DNA from: Pseudomonadales bacterium
GTDB taxonomy: Bacteria > Pseudomonadota > Gammaproteobacteria > Pseudomonadales > Azotimanducaceae
Assembly (NCBI GenBank): GCA_029248675.1
Contig: JAQWIX010000022.1
Span: forward strand, 1 to 33,222
Direction of reading: 5' to 3'
Length of the DNA: 33,222 nt
Positions 25,498-33,157 of this stretch are shown here, piece by piece. Numbering within the stretch: the stretch's first letter is position 1; each line of letters starts with the position of its first letter. Position numbers and translations under genes: made by a program. The notes under the pieces were generated by a model, which ran no database searches, had not been told where the DNA came from, and was given only the letters and a program-made list of their open reading frames with translations.

Positions 25498-25523
25498 AAA
25501 AAAGGGGCTCGTTAAAGCCCCTT
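25498..25523 (-). terminator. Intrinsic terminator between rubrerythrin and the Fe-S protein gene
   Basis: On the minus strand an 8-bp stem, AAGGGGCT against AGCCCCTT, with a 6-nt loop runs into a T-rich tail of TTTTTT. It lies 24 nt past the rubrerythrin stop and about 50 nt before the Fe-S gene start. It would make rubrerythrin the major product of the shared promoter, with read-through supplying less of the Fe-S protein. Confidence 0.8.
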
Positions 25524-25546
25524 CTTTGTGTGAACGCCGGTGAGCT

Positions 25547-25963
25547 TTAACCCATTGCGTCCAAGGCTTTTTGGAAGCGATTGGCGTGAGAACGCTCAGC
25601 TTTCGCCAAGGTTTCGAACCAATCCGCAATCTCGTCAAAGCCTTCGTCCCGGGCAGTTTTCGCCATGCCTGGATACATGTCTGTGTACTCGTGGGTCTCG
25701 CCAGCTACCGAGGCCCGCAGGTTGTCAGCAGTATTGCCCATGGGCAGACCCGTAGCAGGGTCGCCAACGGCTTCCATGTATTCCAAGTGTCCATGAGCGT
25801 GTCCGGTTTCGCCCTCGGCAGTGGAACGGAAAACGGCTGCTACGTCGTTCTCACCTTCTACGTCAGCCTTTGCTGCGAAATACAGATAACGGCGGTTCGC
25901 TTGAGATTCGCCGGCAAAGGCGTCCTTCAGGTTTTGTAATGTTTCGCTGTCCTTCAGATCCAT
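25547..25963 (-). CDS. Rubrerythrin without rubredoxin domain (erythrin-like)
   Basis: 138 residues from the ATG at 25963 (GGAG about 10 nt upstream; the frame is open 27 codons further but without a coding look). It is a four-helix ferritin-like bundle with di-iron ligands E19 ([10 protein letters not shown]), E52-x2-H55 (EGETGH), E89/E92 (GETHEY) and E123-x2-H126 (ERSH). Classical rubrerythrin has a C-terminal rubredoxin with CxxC pairs; here the protein ends just after the last helix. It reduces hydrogen peroxide to water using electrons from a separate donor. The adjacent Fe-S protein is the obvious candidate. A terminator follows at 25498-25523. Confidence 0.94.
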   Translation of the reverse strand: MDLKDSETLQNLKDAFAGESQANRRYLYFAAKADVEGENDVAAVFRSTAEGETGHAHGHLEYMEAVGDPATGLPMGNTADNLRASVAGETHEYTDMYPGMAKTARDEGFDEIADWFETLAKAERSHANRFQKALDAMG

Positions 25964-26062
25964 TGTGCATGAACTCCATCTTGGTTGAGGTTGCTCGATT
26001 AGGTAGGTCTGGCGCTGAACGACTAAAAAGCTGATCGAGCACAAAACTTACCGATGCAGGGC

Positions 26063-26128
26063 AGTATAAGTACTCGCTTCAATCTTTCTATTTGAATGTT
26101 TAGATCGTAGTCATAGGCGCAGCCTATG
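26063..26128 (-). promoter_or_regulatory. Candidate OxyR-regulated promoter of rubrerythrin
   Basis: On the minus strand TATACT (26068-26063) could be a -10 element; no good -35 stands 17 bp upstream, as expected for an activator-dependent promoter. CATAGGC-GCA-GCCTATG (26112-26128) is a perfect 7-bp inverted repeat. Its core ATAG-N7-CTAT matches the outer bases of the OxyR half-site motif ATAGnTnnnAnCTAT but changes the inner T/A to C/G. The centre would be near -64. The second OxyR motif 7 bp away is at best degenerate. Confidence 0.4.
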
Positions 26129-26152
26129 AGGTTTCACATTTTGATCACTTTT

Positions 26153-26171
26153 GTAAATGATAATAATTCCC
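26153..26171. promoter_or_regulatory. Fur-like box in the rubrerythrin / MATE intergenic region
   Basis: GTAAATGATAATAATTCCC matches 14 of 19 bases of the E. coli Fur consensus, including the central ATGATAAT. It overlaps a possible plus-strand promoter (TTGATC at 26141, ATAATT at 26163, 16-bp spacer) pointing to the MATE gene, and lies about 190 nt upstream of rubrerythrin. Apart from this box and the OxyR-like palindrome, the 335-bp gap 25964-26298 holds only promoter-like AT-rich sequence (TACAAT near 26252 is another possible -10 for MATE). Confidence 0.5.
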
Positions 26172-26298
26172 ATTTAGGCTCCGACGAACAGCGAAACCAC
26201 CAACGACACCAGCCAGACTCAAACCCTAGGGTCGAATCCCGTATACAATCGCGAGCCATTTAATCCCGACTTGGCCGGGTACAGAACGGATATAAATC

Positions 26299-27651
26299 AT
26301 GCCCGGCGAAACCCGCAATGAATTAACTCAACTGATCCGATTGGCTGCACCCTTAGTCGTGGCTCAATTGGCCCAGATGGGCATGGGCGTCGTGGATACC
26401 ATCATGGCAGGCCGCGTTGGCGCCCTTGAATTGTCCGGTGTGGCTCTGGGAGGCGCAGTACTTTGGCCAACCTTGATGTTGGTGAGCGGCATCGTCATGT
26501 CCACCACACCGATCATTGCTCAGCTAAACGGAGCGAATAAGTTATCGGAAGTGGCTGGAGTGACCCGTCAAGGGCTCTGGATTGCCCTGGCCCTAGGTAC
26601 CTTGCTCACCCTTGGACTGCAGAATGCCGGCTCGGTTTATCTGGCTCTTGGTATCGAAGCCGATATCGTTGACGTGACCATGGACTATTTGCGCGCCGCC
26701 AGTTGGGGCATTGTGCCGGTGCTGGGCTACTTCGCTTTGCGCTATTTGTGTGAGGGTTTGTCTTGGACGAAACCAGCAATGGTTATCGCCGCTGCTGGGT
26801 TGCTGCTGAAAATCCCGTTGAACTACTGGTTTGTCTTTGGTGGTCTGGGTGTTCCGGCCATGGGGGCCGAAGGCTGCGGTTGGTCCACAGCACTGGTCAT
26901 GTTGATGGAACTGCTGGCCATGGTCTGTGTGGTGCTATTTTCTCGCATCCAGCAGGTGGGATTATTCCGTCAGTTCAGTGGTCCATCGCTATCTAAAATC
27001 GGGCAGTTGGTTCGCTTGGGACTACCCATAGGCCTGTCTATTTTCGTCGAATTTGGCTTTTTCGCGGTAGTAACGTTGCTTATTGGACGTTTAGGTTCTG
27101 AGACCGTTGCCGCCCATCAAATCATCAACAATATCAGCGGCCTGATATTTATGGTGCCCTTGGGGTTGGGTATGGCCACGTCGATTCGCGTTGGATTCAA
27201 TGTTGGGGCCGGCGATAGGTTGGCGGCTCGGCGAACTGGGTGGATTGCCATGGCCACCAGCGCGGGCTTTGCCTTGGTTTCAATCGTCCTGTTGTTGGCT
27301 GTGGGGCCCTGGCTAATCGAACTTTATACCGAGCAAGCACCTGTAATCGCCATCGCCACCAGTTTGCTCAGCATCGTGGCCTGCTTTTTGGTTTTCGATG
27401 GTGTTCAAGTCAATGCCATGGGTGCGCTACGGGGATTCAAAGACACCGCCGTGCCATTTGGTATTGCTTTTAGTTGCTATTGGCTTTTGGGTTTCCCGAT
27501 CGCTTGGGTTCTGGGATTTGGATACTTTGAAAATATTGACCTCGGTGTGCACGGTTATTGGCTGGGACTGGCTGCCGGTCTTGTCTTTGCATCCGCAGCA
27601 TTGGGCTATCGTTTTCACCGGGTTTCCCGGCTTGAGGCCCCATCGCCGTGA
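26299..27651 (+). CDS. MATE family multidrug efflux transporter (NorM-like)
   Basis: 450 residues with 12 predicted membrane helices in two pseudo-symmetric halves. Typical MATE stretches are APLVVAQLAQMGMGVVDTIMAGRVG (helix 1, landmark residues 15-39), PTLMLVSGIVMSTTPIIAQ, and in the second half LPIGLSIFVEFGFFAVVTLL with AAHQIINNISGLIFMVPLGL. It exports drugs or metabolites by Na+ or H+ antiport. The ATG at 26299 has only a weak ribosome site. Its TGA overlaps the GTG start of the next transporter, so they form a coupled pair. The upstream Fur-like box may control it. Confidence 0.94.
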   Translation: MPGETRNELTQLIRLAAPLVVAQLAQMGMGVVDTIMAGRVGALELSGVALGGAVLWPTLMLVSGIVMSTTPIIAQLNGANKLSEVAGVTRQGLWIALALGTLLTLGLQNAGSVYLALGIEADIVDVTMDYLRAASWGIVPVLGYFALRYLCEGLSWTKPAMVIAAAGLLLKIPLNYWFVFGGLGVPAMGAEGCGWSTALVMLMELLAMVCVVLFSRIQQVGLFRQFSGPSLSKIGQLVRLGLPIGLSIFVEFGFFAVVTLLIGRLGSETVAAHQIINNISGLIFMVPLGLGMATSIRVGFNVGAGDRLAARRTGWIAMATSAGFALVSIVLLLAVGPWLIELYTEQAPVIAIATSLLSIVACFLVFDGVQVNAMGALRGFKDTAVPFGIAFSCYWLLGFPIAWVLGFGYFENIDLGVHGYWLGLAAGLVFASAALGYRFHRVSRLEAPSP

Positions 27652-28556
27652 GTGCTTGGGTTTTACTCACCGTTGCCGGCGCCTTTCTGCAAAACCTGCG
27701 CTCGCTGTTGCAGCGCCGGTTGACCGGTGATTTGTCGGTCAATGCTGCGGCCTCTGTCCGATTTTTGTTCGCTCTGCCCTTTGCCTGGCTGTTTTTGTTG
27801 GCCTGCCACCACGGCATTGGCTCCACATCTTGGCCTGCACCAAACAGCGAGTTTTTGCTCTTTGTGGTTGCAGGTGCGATCACACAAATAATCGCCACGT
27901 CTGCGCTGGTGGCCGCAGTCAGCGGCTCACACTTCGCACTGGGAACCGCTCTAAGCAAGACAGAGGCCGTGCAGGCGGTCTTGCTTGGTCTGCTGATATT
28001 GGGGGAGGGCGTCAGCTTTATGGCCTTTGGCGGTATTGCGATCAGTCTGCTCGGGGTTTTCCTGCTGTCCGGGAACATTAGACCAAAGGATTTGGTGCGG
28101 GGTGATCGAGCTGTGTGGTTTGGTCTGTTGGCAGGGACATCCTTGGCCCTGTGTTCCATTTGTTATCGCGGTGCCAGTTTGGCCCTGCTTGGCCCTGATG
28201 CTGAGTTCACGCCGGTGACCCAAACCGTCGTTGTGGCGGCCTTTACTCTAGCCGTCGCCGTGTCTTTACAAACCTTGGTGATGGGTATTTATCTGCGGTT
28301 AATAGAACCCGGACAAATGACCTTGGTGCTCGAGCGTTGGCGTCCCGCCGTTGTGGTGGGTTTGATCGCGATGCTTGCCTCGGCCTGTTGGTTTACCGCC
28401 ATGGCCATGCACAACGCCGCCATGGTAAGAGCCCTGGGCCAGATTGAACTGCTGTTCACACTGATAACGTCAATTTGGCTGCTGAAGGAGCGGGTTTCTC
28501 GGCGGGAAGTCCTTGGTATGGGCTTGTTGGTCCTTGGTATATTGATGTTGTTTTAA
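27648..28556 (+). CDS. EamA/DMT superfamily transporter
   Basis: 302 residues with about ten predicted membrane helices and the internal repeat of two EamA domains (residues about 5-140 and 150-300). The start is GTG overlapping the MATE stop (GTGA), so translation is coupled. DMT proteins of this kind export amino acids, metabolites or drugs; the substrate cannot be told. Two consecutive transporters of different families that share a junction suggest a common regulation, or an export function of related compounds. Confidence 0.9.
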   Translation: MSAWVLLTVAGAFLQNLRSLLQRRLTGDLSVNAAASVRFLFALPFAWLFLLACHHGIGSTSWPAPNSEFLLFVVAGAITQIIATSALVAAVSGSHFALGTALSKTEAVQAVLLGLLILGEGVSFMAFGGIAISLLGVFLLSGNIRPKDLVRGDRAVWFGLLAGTSLALCSICYRGASLALLGPDAEFTPVTQTVVVAAFTLAVAVSLQTLVMGIYLRLIEPGQMTLVLERWRPAVVVGLIAMLASACWFTAMAMHNAAMVRALGQIELLFTLITSIWLLKERVSRREVLGMGLLVLGILMLF

Positions 28557-28571
28557 GACGAGGGGGAAATC

Positions 28572-29333
28572 GTGAACAATTTATTGCAGGAAAATGACGC
28601 TGTTTGGGTGAACAAGCATCGCGAAGAGACCGGGACTTGTTGGGGAGAGGTCATACTGAACCGGCCCGAGCGTAAAAATGCTATTGTGGGGCCCTTGGGG
28701 CGCGGACTGGCTGCAGGAGTCGCCATGCTGGATGCGGACCCGGAAGTTCAAGCCATCGTCCTGCGCGGGGCTGGGGGCAGCTTTTGCTCAGGCTTGGATC
28801 TGGCAGCATTTAACGACACGCCGGAGCCAGAGTGGTTGCCCGACTTTCAACGCATTTGGCGCGATGCCCACCGGGCGCTGTTCGATTGTGCAACCCCTGT
28901 TATTGGCGCTATGGAGCGTTACGCCATAAACGGCGGCGCAGCCTTGGCCATTGCCTGCGACTATCTGGTGGTAGGCGAGGAAGCGTTCTTGCAGGTGGGT
29001 GAAGTGCAGATCGGGATGGCCGCGCCTTACAACATGGCATGGTTGAATCTGCGACACAGCGAGGCAGTCATCGCACAAGTAACCCTCGTGGGTGACCGCA
29101 TCAAGGGGCCGGAGCTGTTGCGCCTTGGTCTGGCAACCACCTGTGTGCCAGATGCTCAGGTGGAAACCGAGGCCGCCGCGCTAGCTAAGCGACTGGCCTG
29201 TTTTCCCGCAGGCACCACGAGCAAGATAAAGCGCGGTATGCGCGCGCGTCTGGGGGAGACCGCAGATCAATGGTTCGATCGACATACTAATGTGGCGGGC
29301 CCATCGGTTAAGCCCAGTTCAATGAAGAGTTAG
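28572..29333 (+). CDS. Enoyl-CoA hydratase/isomerase (crotonase) family protein
   Basis: 253 residues from a GTG start with GAGGGGG upstream. The crotonase oxyanion-hole stretches are GAGGSFCSGLDLAAF and ERYAINGGAALAIACDYLV, and VGEVQIGMAAPYN stands where the catalytic Glu loop lies. One of the two glutamates of classical hydratases is not evident, so isomerase or other crotonase chemistry is possible. It acts on acyl-CoA in the cytoplasm. It follows the EamA gene by 15 nt and is probably on the same transcript. Confidence 0.9.
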   Translation: MNNLLQENDAVWVNKHREETGTCWGEVILNRPERKNAIVGPLGRGLAAGVAMLDADPEVQAIVLRGAGGSFCSGLDLAAFNDTPEPEWLPDFQRIWRDAHRALFDCATPVIGAMERYAINGGAALAIACDYLVVGEEAFLQVGEVQIGMAAPYNMAWLNLRHSEAVIAQVTLVGDRIKGPELLRLGLATTCVPDAQVETEAAALAKRLACFPAGTTSKIKRGMRARLGETADQWFDRHTNVAGPSVKPSSMKS

Positions 29334-29546
29334 TGGAGAGAGGTTCCTAGGCAAGAGGCCGCACTCGGGCCAGCGCCTGAACAAACGAAGAGCTGCTAGA
29401 CCATTAAAAAGATCTCTTGATCCAGCAGGAGGTTTTCATTGGTGAAGCCGGTCGTTGGAAAGGGAGATCTTTGGAGAGCGAGGTCGTTGTAGAAAACGGC
29501 TGTTGCAGAGGATGCGAAATCCTTCGGGCGTGGGATTAGGCTAGGG
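29334..29546. other. Intergenic region with a strong orphan ribosome site and a spaced inverted repeat
   Basis: AGGAGG (29427-29432) is followed by ATT, TTG and GTG codons within 5-9 nt. The TTG/GTG frame ends after about 17 codons; the ATT frame runs about 33 codons, to a TAG near 29537, and includes GCCRGCE. The site lies between arms of a 9-bp inverted repeat, AAAGATCTC (29408-29416) and GAGATCTTT (29464-29472). No family is recognised. It may be a tiny ORF, a gene remnant or chance. Confidence 0.25.
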
Positions 29547-30107
29547 TTAAACTAAGCCGCGAAGGCGAAGTTGCTCCCACTCCATAGCGAACCACGGCGT
29601 CGTTAATACACTGTCGTCGTCCAGCATGGCACTGACTTCGTCCGGGCTGACCCAGCGGCAGCTACTGATTTCTTCGTAGTTGATGTCCGACTCTCCGTGG
29701 TAGTTGCCTATGAAGACTGAGCACAGTTCATGCTCGGTACCGCGGTCTTCGAAGTGGGCTGTGTATTCAAATTTATAAACGAAATCCATTTCCGTAGAGA
29801 ACCCGAGCTCCTCTTGGCTGCGCCGGGCTACGGCCACTTCGGTGGTTTCGCCCACCCTAGGGTGGGAGCAGCAAGAATTTGACCAATAGCCAGCCCAGAG
29901 CGCTTTGCCTTGAGCACGTTGTTGAATCAGCAGTTCCTTCTTTTCATTAAAAATAAATAACGAAAAGGCCCTATGCAGCTCGCCGCCAATTCGGTGACAG
30001 TCCGCCTTATTTAGCTCACCTACGGGCTGGTCGTCGGCATCGACCAAAATCAGCGCCTCGGAATCAAATGACACAATTTCGGCGCGGTTGTTGGAAGGGT
30101 TTGTCAT
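29547..30107 (-). CDS. idi: Isopentenyl-diphosphate delta-isomerase, type I
   Basis: 186 residues, Nudix fold. It interconverts isopentenyl and dimethylallyl diphosphate in isoprenoid synthesis. The active-site Cys lies in SNSCCSHP (C80 aligns with E. coli C67). The catalytic Glu lies in EHELCSVF (E127), and metal-binding His residues are present (LHRAFSLFIF, CCSHP). The Nudix-like stretch is AVARRSQEELGF. The ATG at 30107 has a weak ribosome site; the first 15 residues are not typical, and a later start is possible. Divergent from the alpha/beta hydrolase; no other isoprenoid or carotenoid gene is nearby. Confidence 0.95.
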   Translation of the reverse strand: MTNPSNNRAEIVSFDSEALILVDADDQPVGELNKADCHRIGGELHRAFSLFIFNEKKELLIQQRAQGKALWAGYWSNSCCSHPRVGETTEVAVARRSQEELGFSTEMDFVYKFEYTAHFEDRGTEHELCSVFIGNYHGESDINYEEISSCRWVSPDEVSAMLDDDSVLTTPWFAMEWEQLRLRGLV

Positions 30108-30246
30108 GGCTATCTGGTCTTGGGATCCTTATGCGACGCCGCAGTCTAACCGCATTTCACACTTTCACCCAGACACTACATGCGTTGTCTTAGTGTTTTA
30201 CAGATGTGGCCAGTTCGCCACGATGATCAGTGCAGATAGGAGCAAT

Positions 30247-31137
30247 ATGCAACAACCCAAGCAACACACGCTCAACTTTTCAGGCGTTAACCTGTGCGTA
30301 TTCGAATGGGGCCAGCCCGGTGGTCAGCAGGTTTTGTTGGTTCATGCGACCGGGTTTCATGCGCGGTGCTGGGATCAGGTGGTGGCGAAGCTTCCCCAGG
30401 ATTGGCACGTTTATGCGGTAGATATGCGTGGCCATGGTCGGTCGGACAATATCGAGCCCTTCACTTGGGAACAGTACGGTGAGGATTTAAACAGGGTTTG
30501 TGAGGCCCTGAAGCTGACCGATGCCATAGGCGTAGGGCATTCCATGGGAGGTCATTGTGTAACCCATGCTGCCGGGCACAACAGCCGTTATTTCAAACAT
30601 CTGGTTCTGGTGGATCCTGTGATTTTTGCGCCAGATTTGTATCAGAAGCGCGATCATCAGCAATTCGAATCGGTTCACGATCATCCAGTAGCTCGTCGGC
30701 GCGGTCACTTTGCGACGGTGGATGCCATGCGGGAACGCTACGAGGATCGCATGCCCTACAAGATTTGGCAGCGAGATGTATTTGAAGACTATTGCCAGTA
30801 TGGTTTGCTGCCCGCAGCGGCTGATGATGGCTTTGACCTAGCCTGTCCGGGCTATGTGGAAGCGTCAATATACATGGGTAACTTTGACGCTAACCTTTAT
30901 CAACTGCTGCCTGAGATACAAATACCCGTGGTTGTGCTCAGGGCTAATCCTCGAGATCCAGACAGTGTGGAGATGGACTTCTCTGCCTCGCCGACTTGGC
31001 CGGAATTAGCCGCCCAGTTTCCCAGAGGGCAAGATGTGCACTTACCCGAACTGACACACTTTATACCCATGCAGGATCCCCAGCTGGTCGCTGACTTTAT
31101 TTGCGTAGGGGCCGAGACCCAGCGGCAAGCAAGCTAG
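30247..31137 (+). CDS. Alpha/beta hydrolase
   Basis: 296 residues from the ATG at 30247, preceded by AGGAG. Longer in-frame starts at 30223 or 30088 lack one. Nucleophile S99 lies in GVGHSMGGH, the oxyanion-hole loop is VHATGFHARCW, and the catalytic His is probably H271 in ELTHFIP. The acid is likely an Asp in NPRDPDS. The family covers esterases, C-C hydrolases, haloperoxidase-like and epoxide hydrolases, and the substrate is unknown. Luciferase-like oxidoreductase follows 88 nt downstream; a TTTGGC/GCCAAA hairpin lies in between. Confidence 0.9.
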   Translation: MQQPKQHTLNFSGVNLCVFEWGQPGGQQVLLVHATGFHARCWDQVVAKLPQDWHVYAVDMRGHGRSDNIEPFTWEQYGEDLNRVCEALKLTDAIGVGHSMGGHCVTHAAGHNSRYFKHLVLVDPVIFAPDLYQKRDHQQFESVHDHPVARRRGHFATVDAMRERYEDRMPYKIWQRDVFEDYCQYGLLPAAADDGFDLACPGYVEASIYMGNFDANLYQLLPEIQIPVVVLRANPRDPDSVEMDFSASPTWPELAAQFPRGQDVHLPELTHFIPMQDPQLVADFICVGAETQRQAS

Positions 31138-31225
31138 TGGCGGTGAACGCTAAGGGCACCTTGGGCTATTTGGCTTGGCCAAAATCCCGTGCACAATCGG
31201 ACGGTGTAAATACGAGGAGGGCAGC

Positions 31226-32086
31226 ATGAAGATCAGTATCGCCATGGCGTTTAACGAATCCACAGAACCCGGTTTCATCAAAGACGCGGTGCAACTGGCA
31301 GAAGCCAAGGGTGTGCATGGCATCTGGGTGCCAGAGCATGTGTTGCTCTTCCCGGACTACGCCTCGACCTATCCTTACTCAGACAGCGGTCGGATGCCCG
31401 GTGACCCTGAGGGGCTCCTTGATCCGTTCACAGCCCTGACATTTATCGCCGCACACACTCAACGCGTGCGGTTGGGTACGGGGATCTGTCTTGTGCCTCA
31501 ACGACAGCCGGTATACACCGCCAAGATGGTGGCAGATGTGGACTATTTGTCTGGCGGCCGTGTGGATTTCGGAGTGGGTATAGGCTGGTTAAAAGAAGAG
31601 TTTCAGAACCTTGGTATGGACTTCGCCAGTCGGGGGGCTCGTACAGAGGAGTACCTGCTGGCCATGAAGGCGCTTTGGTCCGAGGGCATCAGTGAATTTA
31701 AGGGTCAAACGTTGAATTTGGAGCCCTGCCACTTCAACCCCAAGCCAGTGCAGCGGCCCCATCCCCCCATCATTTTTGGAGGGGAGTCCGATGCGGCCAT
31801 GCGTCGAGTGGCTCGCTTGGGCGATGGTTGGTATGGCTACGATCTAACCCCCGAGGACTTAGGGCGGCGCTTGAACAGTCTCGACGCTGGCTTGGCCAGC
31901 ACCGGGCGTGACAGATCTCAGATACAGGTGATTGTCGGCCCTAACCGGCACCCAGTCACCGAACAAACTCTTTACGAGTATTCGGCTGTGGGTGCGGACC
32001 AAGTGGTTGTACCAATGTTTGCCAGCAACCTAGCGAAGCTAGAACAGCGGCTGGATGCGCTAACAGCACTGCAGCCGGCGGCCTAG
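31226..32086 (+). CDS. LLM-class oxidoreductase (F420- or flavin-dependent, luciferase-like)
   Basis: 286 residues from the ATG at 31226, preceded by GAGGAGGG. It has the bacterial-luciferase TIM barrel. Family stretches are VHGIWVPEHVLLFPDY, VRLGTGICLVPQRQPVYTAKMVADVDYLSGGR and GVGIGWLKEEFQNLG, typical of the Rv2161c-like (TIGR03619) group. Cofactor F420 is assumed for that group in actinobacteria, but in proteobacteria FMN or FAD may be used instead. No F420 synthesis gene is seen in the window. A good intrinsic terminator follows at 32099-32130. It is convergent with a second member of the family. Confidence 0.9.
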   Translation: MKISIAMAFNESTEPGFIKDAVQLAEAKGVHGIWVPEHVLLFPDYASTYPYSDSGRMPGDPEGLLDPFTALTFIAAHTQRVRLGTGICLVPQRQPVYTAKMVADVDYLSGGRVDFGVGIGWLKEEFQNLGMDFASRGARTEEYLLAMKALWSEGISEFKGQTLNLEPCHFNPKPVQRPHPPIIFGGESDAAMRRVARLGDGWYGYDLTPEDLGRRLNSLDAGLASTGRDRSQIQVIVGPNRHPVTEQTLYEYSAVGADQVVVPMFASNLAKLEQRLDALTALQPAA

Positions 32087-32098
32087 CGTATTGCTGAA

Positions 32099-32130
32099 GG
32101 CTACCAATGCTTGGGTTGGTAGCCCGTTTT
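32099..32130 (+). terminator. Intrinsic terminator between the two LLM genes
   Basis: Stem arms GGCTACCAA (32099-32107) and TTGGTAGCC (32116-32124) are perfectly complementary, with an 8-nt loop, followed by CGTTTT. The polarity suits the plus-strand gene. Confidence 0.8.
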
Positions 32131-32162
32131 CCAAGCCAGGCACTTACGGCCTGTTAATGCTG

Positions 32163-33041
32163 CTACTCGGCTAGAGCCTGCTGGTACTCGGCGATTCTTG
32201 CCAAGTGACCGTCCACATTGGTTTCACCGGCATTGTGGGTGGCAATGGCCAAATGGCTGCAGCCCATGGCCTGCCAAGCCTTGGCATGTTTTACCCAGCG
32301 CTCGGGGGTGCCACCGGCATATTGAGCCTGAGCTTGAATGCCAAACCCCTCCATGCTCTTGCCCACGGCCTCCCGACCGCTTTTGATCCGGTCAATGCAA
32401 GCCTGAGCTTTTTCATTGGCACCCATCAGGGGGATCCAGCCGTCACCCAGTTTTGCGCAGCGATCCAGAAGAGCAGGGGCTGAGCCGCCGAACCAGATTG
32501 GAATGTCTTTGCTTGGCCGAGGTTTGATGCTGGCTTTATCGATTCGGTGAAATTCGCCCTGATAGTCTAAGGAGTCCTCTTTCCACAGTCGCCGCATCAG
32601 GACCACCTGCTCGCTTTGACGACGGCCTCGGTTGCTAAAGTTCTCGTTCAGGCCCACGTACTCTACTTCGTTCCAACCAACGCCAATGCCCATGGTGAAG
32701 CGGTTATTGGACAGCAGGGCGACTTGGGCGGCTTGTTTGGCTGCCAGCACAGTTTGGCGCTGGGGTAGGATCATGATGGTCGTGATCATCTCCAATCGCT
32801 CGGTCACTGCTGCGATAAAGGCAAAAGTTGTCAGCGGCTCGTGGAAGGCCACGTCTTTGTCGTAAGCGCCTCGGAAACCACCCTCCCGGTCGGGGTCGGC
32901 TCCGAGCACGTGGTCGTAGATTAACAGGTGGCTAATTCCTAACGCCTCAACGCCTTGGGCGAAGGCCTTGATGTCCCTTGGGTCGGTGCCGATTTCGTTG
33001 TGGGGGAAGACCGCGCCTAATTGCATACCATTCAGATCCAT
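32163..33041 (-). CDS. LLM-class oxidoreductase (F420- or flavin-dependent), second copy
   Basis: 292 residues from the ATG at 33041, preceded by AGGAGAGG. Same fold and group as the gene facing it: SHLLIYDHVLGADPDR, TTIMILPQRQTVLAAKQAA, MGIGVGWNEVEYVGLNENF and IPIWFGGSAPALLDRCAKLGDGW (landmark). The two proteins are clearly divergent, so they are old paralogs rather than a recent duplication. Substrate unknown. The hairpin-forming repeat 33069-33100 lies 28 nt upstream of the start and may take part in its control. Confidence 0.9.
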   Translation of the reverse strand: MDLNGMQLGAVFPHNEIGTDPRDIKAFAQGVEALGISHLLIYDHVLGADPDREGGFRGAYDKDVAFHEPLTTFAFIAAVTERLEMITTIMILPQRQTVLAAKQAAQVALLSNNRFTMGIGVGWNEVEYVGLNENFSNRGRRQSEQVVLMRRLWKEDSLDYQGEFHRIDKASIKPRPSKDIPIWFGGSAPALLDRCAKLGDGWIPLMGANEKAQACIDRIKSGREAVGKSMEGFGIQAQAQYAGGTPERWVKHAKAWQAMGCSHLAIATHNAGETNVDGHLARIAEYQQALAE

Positions 33042-33068
33042 GAACCTCTCCTGTTGATCTGCCGAAGT

Positions 33069-33100
33069 GAATCCTCGATGCGTTTTCTCCTTGAGGATTC
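33069..33100. promoter_or_regulatory. Inverted repeat in the divergent region before the right-edge gene
   Basis: GAATCCTC (33069-33076) and GAGGATTC (33093-33100) are perfectly complementary, 16 nt apart. The outer GCC/GGC can extend the pairing with a bulge. It lies upstream of both divergent genes and could be an operator or a leader hairpin. The 3' side of the region contains TACTAT near 33123, a possible -10 for the right-edge gene. Confidence 0.4.
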
Positions 33101-33157
33101 GGCATCTAGGGACTAAAGCAGGTACTATAGCGCCGTTTTTCCCAGCAGATACCCACC

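Noticed and set aside
27470-28159. 229-codon minus-strand frame across the MATE/EamA junction
   Set aside because: Antisense to two clear transporter genes, with a Pro/Lys-rich product typical of shadow frames.
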